From the NCBI GenBank assembly GCA_003260075.1, contig QLIY01000335.1, forward strand, positions 1-64,000: a DNA stretch of 64,000 nucleotides, given 5' to 3'. The notes under the pieces are model-generated. The model was not told where the DNA came from. It was given only the letters and a program-made list of their open reading frames with translations, and did no database searches. The position numbers were made by a program, and so were the translations under genes. The stretch is from Phallusia mammillata (Eukaryota > Chordata > Ascidiacea > Phlebobranchia > Ascidiidae). Shown in pieces: positions 12,627 to 25,876 of the stretch (position 1 is the first letter of the stretch; every line of letters begins with the position of its first letter).

Positions 12627-15600
12627 CTACACCGTGGTAACTACACCAACAAAAATGATTATTTTGTGGTTAATATTATCCTAGTTTTAAAACGAAAATT
12701 TCTACCAGTCGACAAACTCAAGTGGATATGATTTTTATGCTATTAACCTGAAAAACTTTTACCTTTATATAAACCAACATATATGTTTGCAGAATGGATA
12801 AAGAGAAACAGCGCCAACTAGCGTTAGCTCGCGAGCGCCTCGAAGCGTACAAACGCCGCAAGGAAGCAGGATTGTCGGAGGTTTGTTTTATACATTAGCT
12901 ATGTTTTATTTTGTAAAGTGCTTGAAGCACATAAAAATTAACAAGGGACAGCGGACACTCAGTATGTCGCAAAACTAGAAATGGCTTTATAAGTCATAAA
13001 AGTCTGATGTTGATTCGAAATTTTTTTTTCAGGTATCGTTTAATTCGTTTGTGTATATACCCAATTGGGCTTTATCAGTGTCCAAAGTTTAGCAGATGTT
13101 TCGTAACTGACCTTGTTCCAAAACGCTAAGTGGTTTAAACTTTTATGTCTTTCGTTACATTTTTTTTTACCAACAGGAGAAAGAAGACTCTTCGGAACTG
13201 AACCTTAGCAGTGATGACGTTACAGTGCTTGCTGACGCAGTTTTACGCGAGATGGAAGCTAAACATGCGGAGGAGAGAAAGACACTAATGCAGGTGACGT
13301 CATCGAGTTGACTTTTACATGATTTTATTTTAAACTTTTTTTTTTATTTAAAGACAAAAATTTTGCTTCTAGATTCTGGACTTTTTGTTTGTGGATTTTA
13401 TTTGTTATTTTTTTACTTTTTTGGGGGGGAGGGTGTAGATTCTGGACATTTTACTTCTAGATTTGGTTTTTAATTCAGTTTTGTTTTGGTAATTTTGGAC
13501 ATTTTACCGGCCGATTTTTGATTTTTTGTTTTATTTAGTATTTTTTGCTTAAAGATATTTGACTTTTTGTTAACTTCCGAGTAACTTTTTTGATTTAGAT
13601 TTTAGAGAGCACTGCACCGGATAGCGATATCCGGCAGAGGGCGGACAAGAGCAGTTCGGCGGAACGGAGGGAGAGGGTAAAGGATTTGAGGGAAATGAGG
13701 AGACAGTGGCGGAACGAAGATCCACAAACTCTCGTGGAAACGCGGGATGAGCAAATGGAAATACTAAAGGTGGGAAAAGAGTTCTGAAATTGCTGCACTG
13801 TGCTCTCTGTAGCCTAAAATACATTGCAATACAAAATGCAATAGAGACGATTTTGGTTAGTTGCGTACCGAATATCTTTATGTTCTCTTTAATGCGCAAT
13901 GAATTCAAAGTGCAGTCTATCACTAGGTGTAAAAATATTCCAGTTGATCGAAGAATCAATTTTGGAGTACATAAAAGCTACTTTTCTGCGACATATTAAT
14001 GCGACTAGAACCACTTTTTATGTAAAAATTGTCAACCTAATACAAATTAAAGTCAACATGTGTGAATTGAAAATACGGACATCTGATTTAGAACAATATA
14101 AAACGAACACTATACACGGATCTGTTCATCAGTTTAAAGAGGAAAATAACGGCTCAAGTGACGTAAAAGCGAAATGCTTTATTATTCAAACGTTTCGGCA
14201 AATGCTCATGCCATCATCAGTGATATGAGGGACCATATCAGTTACATCCGTTTATAACAACTCAAGTCACATAAAACATCGCTTTTCCGTCTATTTCAGC
14301 CGTTATTTTTCCCATTAAAATTTAAAACGAGTATGGTAACTTTCGTATTTTGATCGTAGGAAGCATCTGCCCTTCAACTTTCATCATTGTCAATCAACAA
14401 GAAGTTGACTGAAGCTGATATGGAGGCCTACATACTTGCTGACCTGCAAAATGTGCAGAGGAATGAGGAAAACGTTTTGCTCGATGGATTACTTGATAAG
14501 GTACAGTCCCGACGAAATCATTTTGCCGAAAGTTAGTTTAAGCAAAACGTAAATCAATAACAAGCCTGAAACTAGCTCAATTTTATCATAGTACGCCAGG
14601 CATATTAAAGGCGTTGTACCAAAATAGCTGGTGTCCCAAGCATTCCCATATGGCAAGGCGTAGGCTAGAAAAATCCAGCCTGTAGTGTAGTGGGATTCGA
14701 ACCTACGACAGGAGTCTTTCCGGGACTCGCGCTCTACCAACTGAGCTACACAGGCCCAGGTGCAGAATCCCGAAAGCTCAATTTAACTGTGAATTACCTG
14801 CTTGTAAAGACGCATGACAAAAACAAGACAAAATGCATGTAAAATAACAAAAAAATTGATTTAAAAACCCACAAGTTGGGGTCAAAGGGGAGCCCAATTG
14901 GGCTACAAAGCGCAACCCATGCATCACTTAACAATACATCTCACATTGCAGACCGCAGTGGTTCTTCGCAAATTAGCCCAGGTGCAGCGCCAGGCGCGCG
15001 CCGACGGTTGGTGTGACAACGTAGCCGGGGGGGGGGATACGACCTTCTCAAGGATAAACTCCTAGCTGAGGTAAGTGCAAGATGAAACTCAGTCGGTTTT
15101 GTGAAACGAATGCCTTGTATGTTAAAATTTAGAAATGTCTTGTCTTGTGGTTTAAGGGCATTGTCTCGTCCTTGTGTATTATTATGTGTAATATATTTAT
15201 GCCCGGTCAAACAGCACTGTCATAGCTTTGCTCTAAAACGGTAGATTCTAGTATTAAAAGTAACGATTTGACTCTATTATTTTGTCATAAATGTGTGGTG
15301 TCACTAAAGTATGCAAAAATGTGCTCGGCTTAGGGGGGGGGGACAGGACAAAATGCATGTAAAATAACAAAAAAATTGATTTTAAAACCCGCAAGTTGGG
15401 GTCAAAAAGGAGCCCAATTGGGCTACAAAAGCGCAACCCATGCACCAGCTAACAATACATCTCTCATTGCAGACCGCAGTGGTTCTGCGCAAACTTGCTC
15501 AGGTGCAGCGCCAGGCGCGCGCCGACGGTTGGTGTGACAACGTAGCCGGTTCGTTGCTAGGACTCGAGGACGCCCACCAGCGGAAGGAAGAAGAGGAAGA

Positions 15601-18600
15601 GGTTTTGAGAGCGCTCGAGGACAAGTACGACCTCCTCAAGGATAAACTCCTAGCTGAGGTAAGTGCAAGATGAAACTCAGACTTTTTTGTGAAAAAAATA
15701 TGTCTAATTTTGGAAATAATGTCTGGTCTTGTGGCTTAACGGCATTGTCTCGTCTTTATGTATTATTATTATTATTACGTGTAATATATTTATGCCCGTT
15801 CAAACAGCACTGCTATAGCTTTGCTCTAAAACTATAAATTGTAGTATTAGTAGTAACGACTTGTCCCTATTGTTATATCATAAATGTGTGGTGTCACTAA
15901 AGTATGCAAAAATGTGCTCGGCTTAACAGAATAACTTTGGCTTTGACACAGAACTGCCGAGTTCCAAGCAAAAAGAAAATATTACTATTTCAAATTTTGT
16001 CACGCCGTGTGCGGCGTTAAAAATGACAACCAATTTTTTTCAGGCACTGATGAAAAGATTGGGAGAGAGCGAATGGAAGAATCTTTCGGAACAGGAACGA
16101 CAACGTCGGATCACACAGATCAAGATGCAAGAGAAGAAGTTGAGACGACAGGGAAAACATGACGATGTCGCTAAACTCTTCAGGATGTTGGCCATCAATG
16201 AGAAAGGTTCGTTCACGTTGTATCAAAAATTTTGTCTTATGGCAAAGTCACACGATGTAACAAAAATAAACTACCATGTAAACATACAAGGCGTATCAAA
16301 AATTACATTAGCAGTCTAATGCACGCGGCGTATCAAAAATTTTGTCTGAAGTCAATGTCACACGGTGAAACAAAAATTAATCAGTACAGAAACAAACATT
16401 GTGTGTCAAAAATTACATTTGAAACCAATTGCCCTGGGTGTATCAAAATTAATTCGGATAAAAGTAAAGGAAAGGCGACCCATTTTAACCCATACATTGG
16501 GATAAATGATGCAATAAATAAAATATACGACAAACTAGTTTTTCATTGATAGGAATATTCATTAACTTTTACAAAATATAGTTTCGTAGTCACCGTGCAA
16601 TAAAGCAAAATACTTAAGATTACCCGGTATCGTTTAGGTGTGACGTTTTAGGTTTTGTGACTAATAACATTGACCTTGAAACCTTTGACCGTGACCTTTT
16701 TACCATCAGACGTGTCTCGCTTGTTCGGGGAGCAGAAGTCTTCACAGCAGGAAGACCTTAAGAAGAGGATCGCAGAGTTGATCGCTGAGCGGAAGAAGCA
16801 GGGACTCTCGGTGGAGGATGATGCGATCGAGAAAGCTCTTGAGGATGAAGAGAGGTTACAGAGGAAGACGAGGAAGGTGGGTTACCATGGTGATGATTTG
16901 TTGCATGAATGTCAAGGGTCCAGCACACTGGTTGAAGTGTGGACAGAGGTTTCGAATCTTTTACGACGAGTTTCTCCCTTAACAATTCAAAACATTTTCA
17001 TTCATCTCCAATCTACTGCATAGTAGTAAATTTTTTCCCTTAAGTTTTTAAATTCCTCCCCAATAGGGAACCGCTGGCTGATTGATTTGTTTTATGTGGG
17101 ACACAGACGTTTTTAAAAATGTACTGATTTTTAGAATTTCGACCTATAGGGTCTCATGGGGGGGGGGACTGGCTGGTTGATTTGTTTTATGTGGGACACA
17201 AGACATTTTTAAAAATGTACTGATTTTTAGAATTTCGACCTATAGGGTCTCATCGGTGCAGGGTGTGAAATGAAATTGGCCGTATAGGCGAGTGCAGGGG
17301 TCTGTAACGTTTGTCACTCTGTGGGGCCAGATACCACGATTAGATCGCGGTTATCCACGATTAGTGTAACGGCATTATGGCACACCGATGTTTTCATTGC
17401 TGATAAGAATATTTGACCATAGTTATAATATTATTTAAAAGTGTGCAGCACTTAGACAAACTTTAACGAAATCTTTAACCAAATTTAAATCAAACAAGTT
17501 TACCAGACCTTGGTCCACCCTTTATTTGTTTAATCATTTCTTTTACATTCCAGAACGTCCTTTTGACTTTGGATCGTAACCTTGAATCGGAACGTGAAGC
17601 TTTGCTCGCCAGCTTGAGACGACAAGACGAAGCTATCAGTGAGGAGAGAAGGCGCCAACTAGCGGTTGCAAGGTTGCGAAGAGATCGCCGCCAGATGGAA
17701 GCAGAGGAGAAGTATAGCGCTGTGGCTCTGGTGTTTCAATCTGCAAAGCAAGACGAGGCAGCTCTGTCTGCAAGGTAAAATTTTGAAGTTTTTTTGTGGA
17801 TAGATCCGTTAGAAAATACCTCGGTTAAACCGGATTCGGTTAATCGGGATTATTGCTTAATTAGGACAAAACTTGAGGTACAATTGATTTGTTATGTGGT
17901 AAGGCTTGAACTATTCGACATCGGTCAGTCCGGATCTTCGCCTAATCTCGAAAATTGTTTGGTCCAAACGAGCCGGGATTAACCGAGGTTTGCTGTACGT
18001 CATGTCTGTGTGTTATTATGTGAAACTCAAGGGGGGGGGGCAAGGCTTGAACTATTCGACATCGGTCAGTCCGGATCTTCGCCTAATCTGGAAAATTGTT
18101 TGGTCCAAACGAGCTGGGATTAACCGAGGTTTAATGTACGCCATGTCTGTGTGTTATATTATGTGAAACTCAACAGTTCAACGAAAAACTATGCTAAATA
18201 TGCAACTCAGTGGTTCAATGTTTTCCACTCAAACCTTCTCTAGACAGAACACTTGATTGTTGACGCGTCCTTGGAAACCACAAAATTTGCCCTTTTAACT
18301 TCCCCTTATTTCATCAGTTTTGAGGAATCCCGCAAAAGACAACATGAACTTGCCAAAGCTCGTTTATCGGCTCGCAGAGCACAGCGCAAGAGGAAGGAGG
18401 CCATGGCTGCTCTCACTGATCCAAAGAAGATTCTTGAGAAACTAGAAATGATTGCACAGGAGAAGAAACAAGGTAAATCTCATTTATGTACTTTGTAATA
18501 TCAACCCTAGAGCGCCTGCTTTGTCCGTAAAGTGAATGGTAACCGGTCAGTTTGCCTGAGAAGTGAATGGTATCCGGTCAGTTTAGATTTCGCATTGCCT

Positions 18601-21600
18601 TGTTTGGTGAAAGTAACTGATTAATTTTCAGTGATGCAAAAACTGTTGTCCGCGGTACGAAAAAAACAACCCTTATGGAACGATTTTTCAAAAGTAAAGA
18701 TTATTTTAGGAACAGTAGAACATGGACTAAAATGCACTTGAAGTATTGCCCAAGTGCTTGTAAACAGTGAATATATTTTACTGTATGCTTTTGAACAATC
18801 ACTTTCCATAGATGATAACGGCATCAACTGTTAATATACACTGTAATATGTCATTTAAGTGATGGTATAATGCACCATACAAGATTTTTATCAAGGAATA
18901 TTTGTGCTGAAACTGTATAAAACATTTTTTTGGCATTTTTCCAATTTTTTGTCCATCGAAAATTTTCACTTATTTCATCCCCTGCATCTTTAGGTCCTCC
19001 GGCAGAGCGACTTCTCACTGCGATCGCGATGAAGCATGAAGAGGAGCGAGAGACGCTGATGTTGATCTTACTCGCTGCAGAAGACGGACCGGATGAGAAG
19101 AACGCAAAGAAGATGAATGATGAGGTAAAAGTCTCAACAGGTTCAAAAATTAAACGTTTTTTTCTTTAAAAGTTTTGTCATTTTGTAATTGTTAATAACA
19201 TGCGTAATTGTGACTTTACCATGTTATTTTTACATTAAAACTAAACTGTTTTTTAAAACAATGTATTTTTTATTCGCTGAAATTGTATTTACAATTTAAC
19301 AGATAATTATTCAAATTAATATCAAACAAGCCTTTTTTGCGATAAATACATTGGTCCATAAACTTAGTCAATCCAGACGTTGTGTGTAAAACGTTGGAGA
19401 TAAATTGACATTTTTTGGGTTAAACAGAATAATGTAACTTTCAACGAAGTGAAATTGGGTTTTTATTAAAAACGTGAATTTTAACCATTGAAATCGGCAA
19501 AAAGTAGAGAAACGGTTGAGAAACTTGCCTTAATGGTTGTGTTATATGTACGGACCTTAACGATTAGTTTCTCACTGTTCCGTGTTTTTTGCAGAAACTG
19601 AAAGATGCAGTGGAAGAGTTTCGGACGAAGAGGAAGGCTTGGAGACAGGATCGACTGCTCCGTGCCATCAAGGACGGAACAGATCGGATCCTTACTGATG
19701 AGGAGCGGAAGAGACTCTCTAATTACGTGGCAGAAGAAAATAAACAGATGGTTTCAACCGTGGCTGTTCTGCTCGAAAGTAAGTTTTTGAGGCAATTTGT
19801 GTGCGAAAAAAATGTCATATTTCCAAAGAAACAAATATAGAAACATCAAACAGACATAAAGTAAAAGTGATCAAAAATTAAACTACAATATGCATTGTAT
19901 ATGATGAAAACAATTTAAGTATCACATTTTATCTTGAAGTATTACCCTGCTTGTAAACATATACCCTTACGCTGTCAAAGGCAATTGTTGAAGAGCTGTC
20001 AAAATAATAATTTATAATACAAGTTCCTTTGCAGTTTTATTTTTTATCTGATATATTTCAAACTCTGTTTGCACAAATCGTTTTTACAAGTTTTTGTTCC
20101 AAAACTGGGGTTTCAATTCAGTCTTGTATTTGTTGCTGGTAGAACTGTTATGTTGTATACTTGTTTGTTTCTACAATTGTTGTTTTGATTGTGTATTTTC
20201 CTTTTTCCCTGTCTGGGTATTTTTGATATAGGTTGTTTTTTTGCGAGTCACCAAAATCCGTATCATTTGTTTTGTTGTTTTTTTCTTTTAAAAATCTGTA
20301 TGTGATTTCTGGGGGGGGGGGTCACCAAAATCCGTGTCATTTGTTTTGTTGTTTTTTTCTTTTAAAAATCTGTATGTGATTTCTTCTATTGCAGGCAAGC
20401 GAAGGGCTGGTGACGTACAAGGTGACGTCACAAAGGATGGGGAAAGCACCTCGATCGAGTGGTTGGCGCAACTACAACACACACAAGAGAACGAGGCTAA
20501 GTTCACTTCGGAAGTCATTGCTGAAAAGGTGAGAGTGCTCAGTCATGAGAAGTGAGCAGATTGTACACAGTTATTTTTGCGGGTTGGTTGGATACAAAAA
20601 TCCGTAAAAAAATCTGGAATTTTTGTTCCTTTGGTTTGTTCATCTTTTATTGAGGCTGTGGCGTTAGTGAGAAGATTTAAGAAGTCCTAGCATCTATTTA
20701 AAACCCTCTTGTTTAAACGTTTTGCTCAAATAGGAAGATTTAGGACCAACCGAATCGACCAATTTTCACCGGTTTAAAAATAACATTTTAAAGTCCATTA
20801 CAGCCTATTAGTCAATTTCCTTATTCAAATAGAATCATTGCATGGACTGATTGACTTTGTTTGATTCAAATTTGTATTCCACATCCGTATCTAGAATTTC
20901 CGTTTTGTGTTTAATCAGGTCATTTAAGCCATATTGAGTTATCTTACACTCACAACAACAAAAATGGTACCAATTTGAGTAATTTATTCCTAAGTACTAA
21001 GAAATTTCGAATTTTAGTTTCTGCTGGTGGTTTTATCACCCAGGTATTTGGGTTTTCATTCCATTTTTTTACATTAAAGTTTGCATTACATTATAACAGA
21101 GTGATGAGTACCTTGATGTTCTGACCGACAACCAGCGAAGATCTCGTCGTGAAGGTTGGAATGACAACATCGGAAAAGTTGTCTTCAATCTCGATCTGCC
21201 ATGGCAAGGCAAGTTTTTAAAAAACACAACTGTTTAAAAGAGTAGATGTTGGAGCGTAGTTAAAAAGTTATGTTAAAAAAGTTCCACCCACATACATCGC
21301 GCGAATTCGCTGCCTGACGTTTGTTTGAAAAAAATTTGCTTAGGATTTTGTAACTTTGTTGTGTATATTTCAGTGTATGTAAAAATATTATCATATTTTT
21401 TCGAAACTTATTTTTATTTTATTTTTGTTTTATTGATGAATTAATATTTGTCTTTTTATTCGATACATTAACTTTTTTATCACTTATTATTCTTTCTTTT
21501 TTTTTCTTTCTTCTTTATTTGCCTATTTTTTTTTATTTTATTCATACTTTACTTTTTNTTGCCTATTTTTTTTATTTTATTCATACATTAATATATATGT

Positions 21601-24600
21601 ATTTATTTTTTTTATCTTTCTTATTTCTCTTTATTTTCTTATTGTTTTAATTTTAACTTATTAACATTTTTATTGATTTATTTTTGTTATCATTTTAATA
21701 ATTTGTTTATTTTGTTCTCTCAGAGGCTCAACGTCCAGCATCTGCCGGAAGCTTGGATCAGGAAGCGCAAGAATCTCTCCAGAAGATGGAGGATGAGATG
21801 GGAAGAGCAGAAGAAGATCTGGAGAAAGAGAAGCAAGAGATCGAGAGAAAGAGTGAGGAAAAAAGAAAATATGCTTTGTGACGTCAATGATTTTTCACCA
21901 ACATATACAGTGTCATTTTTTGTGGAGTATTTAATTTTTTGTTTTCAAAGCAAATCTTGCAATTTGTTCATGATGATTTTAGACATTGTTTGAAATCATA
22001 TTTGAGAGATTGCTGTTTTCACATTTTTGATCATATAACCTGAACAAGGATATGGCCCTTTATCGCCATTTTTACATTATTTTCATTATATATCCAGAGG
22101 CGATGGGTGAAGACATTGACACAGACGCCGAATTCTCAAAACTGGAAAAACAATACGAAGCAAGGAAAGCTGTAAGTATATGAATAGTAAATAGAGTAAT
22201 TATAAGCCTCCAAAACAAAATGTACTGTTCTGTAAAACATTTACATACCCTATCACTTGACGGGCGCATCTGTTTTAGGTAGCTTCGGTCAGTAGAATAT
22301 TTCTCGAGATATTTAATTCTCCATAGGTTGTGAATCACCTAGGAAGGTAGTTTCAGCAACTGTAACAATTCGTAGTTTACTATCTGCAAAAATTGCGGAC
22401 ATTAGGTGTGTCTTCTATAATTATTTCCGGACCCAGATTTACCGCCAAAATTGCGGTAATTTATTTCAAGCTATTGAGTTCATTTTCAACATTTTGCCTG
22501 ACAAACGCAGCTCCTCTCATCCGACATGGAGAAGCAGAAGGCAAAGATCCGTGAGAAGTTGATGGAGAGGAGACAGAGGAAAGATGAATCGGAGTTTGAA
22601 GCACACGCGGCTGCAGGGATGGTGCTCCTCGCGGATGAAAGGATGAAGAGCAGAGATGCGAGGAGCAAGGAGCAAGCCACAAAGCAGAGAAGTTTGGTAG
22701 GAGAAGAGAGTGACAATTTAAGTCTTTCAGATGATGTTACCAAAACCCTCCCATAAACTAGCTGAAAAACTTTTGTCACCTAAGGAATCTCCCGCAGACA
22801 ATAGAATGTAAAAAAGAAAGATTCTTGCTTCTTATCAGTAGTATATTTAGACTGTTTCATGAAGAACAGGTACAAAGCATAAATCATTTCTTTACAAACA
22901 GAAATGATTTTGTTTTTAAAGAAATGATTTATGCTTTGTACCTGTTCTTCATGAAACAGGGGGGGGGGCCCATAAACTACATTAAAATCTGCAAATGAGT
23001 TCCTTTGAAACGATTTTGTAATGTTTTTGAGTCTTTACCCAATAATTTCCAAATCTTTATCGACGAATTCGTTACTTAATAATTCAAAAGATTCCTCCCA
23101 GTATACTACAAATTTAGTCTTAACCGTATCCCAGTCTCACCGTAATTTAAATAACTCCGCTCTTTACGTCATCTATCGGTATTTACTATACATTTTTTAC
23201 TGAGAGTTCTTGCGTTAGTAGTTATACCTGGACCTTTTTTGCTGAGTCATGTTTGTGTCGTAACAGATGGAAGAGAGACTGGCGGCTAGAAGAGAAAAAA
23301 GAAGACAGGAGCAAGAGAAATTGGCGCAAGAAAAAGGCGGAGCCCCAGAGGTGAGGATACAATGAATTTATTTTAGGGCATCGCAAACGAATTCTTCTGT
23401 GGTTTATGCCAAGTTGTGGCATTGAACAGGTTGGCGAGGCATGTCATTTCACCCTGTTTCTTCTAACAAACTGGAGTGCCGTTGAATGGCTACAATAGCC
23501 AATATGACCTATGTCTTGTCACCAGCTGCACTGATAAGACCTTATGTTCGAAACAGTGTGCACTGTCTGCAGCTTAGCATGTATTGACTTGACGCTTTTA
23601 TCTTGAAACTATTAACTTGTAAAAACTGTTCAGCCTAATCGTGTTTTTTGTTAAGTTCGAATTTACAGAACATTGTTCTACTTTGATATTTTACTTTACA
23701 GGAATCTCAAACGGAAAGGGAAAGCAAACCGAATACTCCACTAGGTGGCAATCGTCCAGCTACGCTCGCAGTTCCTGAAGTGGACAAGGACAAAGTTGTG
23801 GCCGAACTGATGCGGGCTTCAAGAATAATTTCGGAACAAGCCGCTCGCGACCGCCAACGTCATCTAGAACAGGTCACTACTATGACAGTTTATCATTGTC
23901 ACGTATCATTGTCAAAAATGACGTCTCTGTTTGCTAAATTGAGCCATGATTGACAAAAAATTAAAAAAATTGTACTTGACTTGAGTTTGGTCGAAAATAT
24001 TTTCACCTGACTTGAGTAATTGTACAAAAAAAATCCCTTGACTTAAGTTTTGTCCAAAATATTTTTACTTGAATTAAGTTTTGTCCAAAATATTTTTACT
24101 TGACTTAAGTGCATGTCAACAAATATTTACCGTACTTGAGTAATTGTCAAAAACTACTAACCAAAAATATTTGACAACCCACCTTTAATCTATTCTTACC
24201 TTATACGACCTAGTTTAAACAACCGCTGTAACGATAAGTTTTTTATTTGCAGGTTCGAAGTCGGATCAGAAACAAAAAAGACAAAAAGCAGAGCGAAGCT
24301 GTTCAGTTTATCCAGGCTTACCAGAGCGAGAAGACAATATTGGATATGCGTGAAAGTATGAGAATCAGCCGACAAAAGACGATGTTGAGTGAGAGAGTTG
24401 AGAAGTTGAAGACTGAACGAACCATGACTATGAAGGAGGGTGGAAAAAAGTGAGTGGTTTTGTTGTTGTTGTTGTTTTTTTAACTCAATTTCTATGTTTT
24501 TTTATCCTCAGTGAGCGGGTAACGCCTGAAAACATATTTCAGCATTTCGTGTGATAGTATTTTGCCGAAAAAATAAATTTTAAATGGATTACTTTCTTCC

Positions 24601-25819
24601 AGGAAAGCGACTGATTTCAGCAACTTGGTGGATAAGAAGGAGGTTGAGGGGTTGGATGAAGATGACAGGATGACAAGGATCGCAGAAAAGTTACAGAAGA
24701 AGTTGGAACAAGAAAAGAAAGATGAAATCCTGGTAAGGAGAAATAAAATTTAGATATTGCCCAGACCTTGTAAAAACAGCCCGAAAACCACCTATTAAAA
24801 AGTTAATTCAAAGCGAGGAATTTACTCCAAAAAAGGATAAAAATGGTGTTGTGCAACCTAAAAGTGAATCCAAACGGAGAAATTTTAATCTAAAAAGGTT
24901 AAAATGTGGTGCTTTGCAACACAACAATAAAACCAGCCAGCAACCAATCAAACACCAGCCCAATTAGGCGGGAAAAGCGCTACCCTGATTACACCGCTTT
25001 GCATTTGCAAAAAAAATTATTCAACAACCTTTGTATAAATCCCATCAGCGAGGGAAGATGATCCGATCCCGCCGTAAACTTTCCGTGATTACAGAAAACC
25101 CAGAAGTCGGTAAAATCTGAGATCATCTAAAAATAAGCATGATTTCGCAAGAGTTAAATGCTGTATGGCCGCAAAAACGGGATTTTCCTGTTTGTAACCG
25201 CCATTAATTAGTTTTTTTGTTGAGTCTTGCTGCATGCCACTAACACTTCCCAAAACTTCAAGAGCAAGTCCAAATCAGAGCTGCAAGTCGGGCGTTCCAA
25301 CGGTCTTAATTCGGCCTGACTTCGCATTCTGTGTCAGTAGTTTTTTGAAAATAAATTTACTTACCTAAGTAGCTACTTGCTGGACTTACCGTAATGCCTA
25401 AGAGCCCCAAAACGCATCAAGCTACTGTCTAATATATTGCCTATTGCATGTGTCTTCTTTACCATATTCTGTACAGTGGCGCGCAGGCTTTCGTGTACTG
25501 CATGTCGTCTTAATACAGCTTTGCCCTCCAACTGTTCGCACAGTTTGGATAAACTTACCAACCATCAGCAAACGCATGAGTGCAAACATATCAGTTTGCT
25601 TACATCAAGCGCTGGTATCATTCTTATTATAAAGCTCATTGAGCAATAGGTAAAACAGTAAGATATATTCGCTGTTCCGTTTTTCATGTGTAATTAAAAG
25701 CATAACCCAGTGGTTCCAAACCTGTATCGAAGAATTCCTCACTTCACAATCCAAAACATTTTCATTTCTCCCTGATAAACTGCATAGTATATGCTAAACC
25801 ATACAAATATCATTCAAAT

Positions 25820-25876
<57 letters not shown>

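Larger units (their letters stand above)
14360..19778 (+). other. Coiled-coil gene exons 18-25 (module 3)
   Basis: Exons: 14360-14500, 15473-15658, 16044-16206, 16710-16876, 17554-17774, 18318-18472, 18994-19124, 19595-19778. Exons 15473-15658 and 16044-16206 encode ALEDKYDLLKDKLLAEALMK and GESEWKNLSEQERQ, the closest internal match to module 1; GKHDDVAKLF, ESEREALLASLRRQ, ERRRQLAVARLRRDR, RKRQHELAKARLSARR and EERETLMLIL follow. The region fused in exon 17554-17774 is split over two exons in modules 1 and 2. A damaged second allele of exon 15473-15658 lies at 14952-15070. Confidence 0.86.

Noticed and set aside
12540..12731. Open frame with a long Gly stretch (also at 25820-26005 and 48716-48988; Pro stretch at 31215-31463)
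   Set aside because: The Gly or Pro residues come only from G runs that I read as gap symbols; the flanks have no coding signal.
14678..14755. Functional tRNA gene on the minus strand
   Set aside because: The arms are well kept, but the anticodon loop is irregular, it is followed by a shared body, and other copies are degenerate; it is a SINE.
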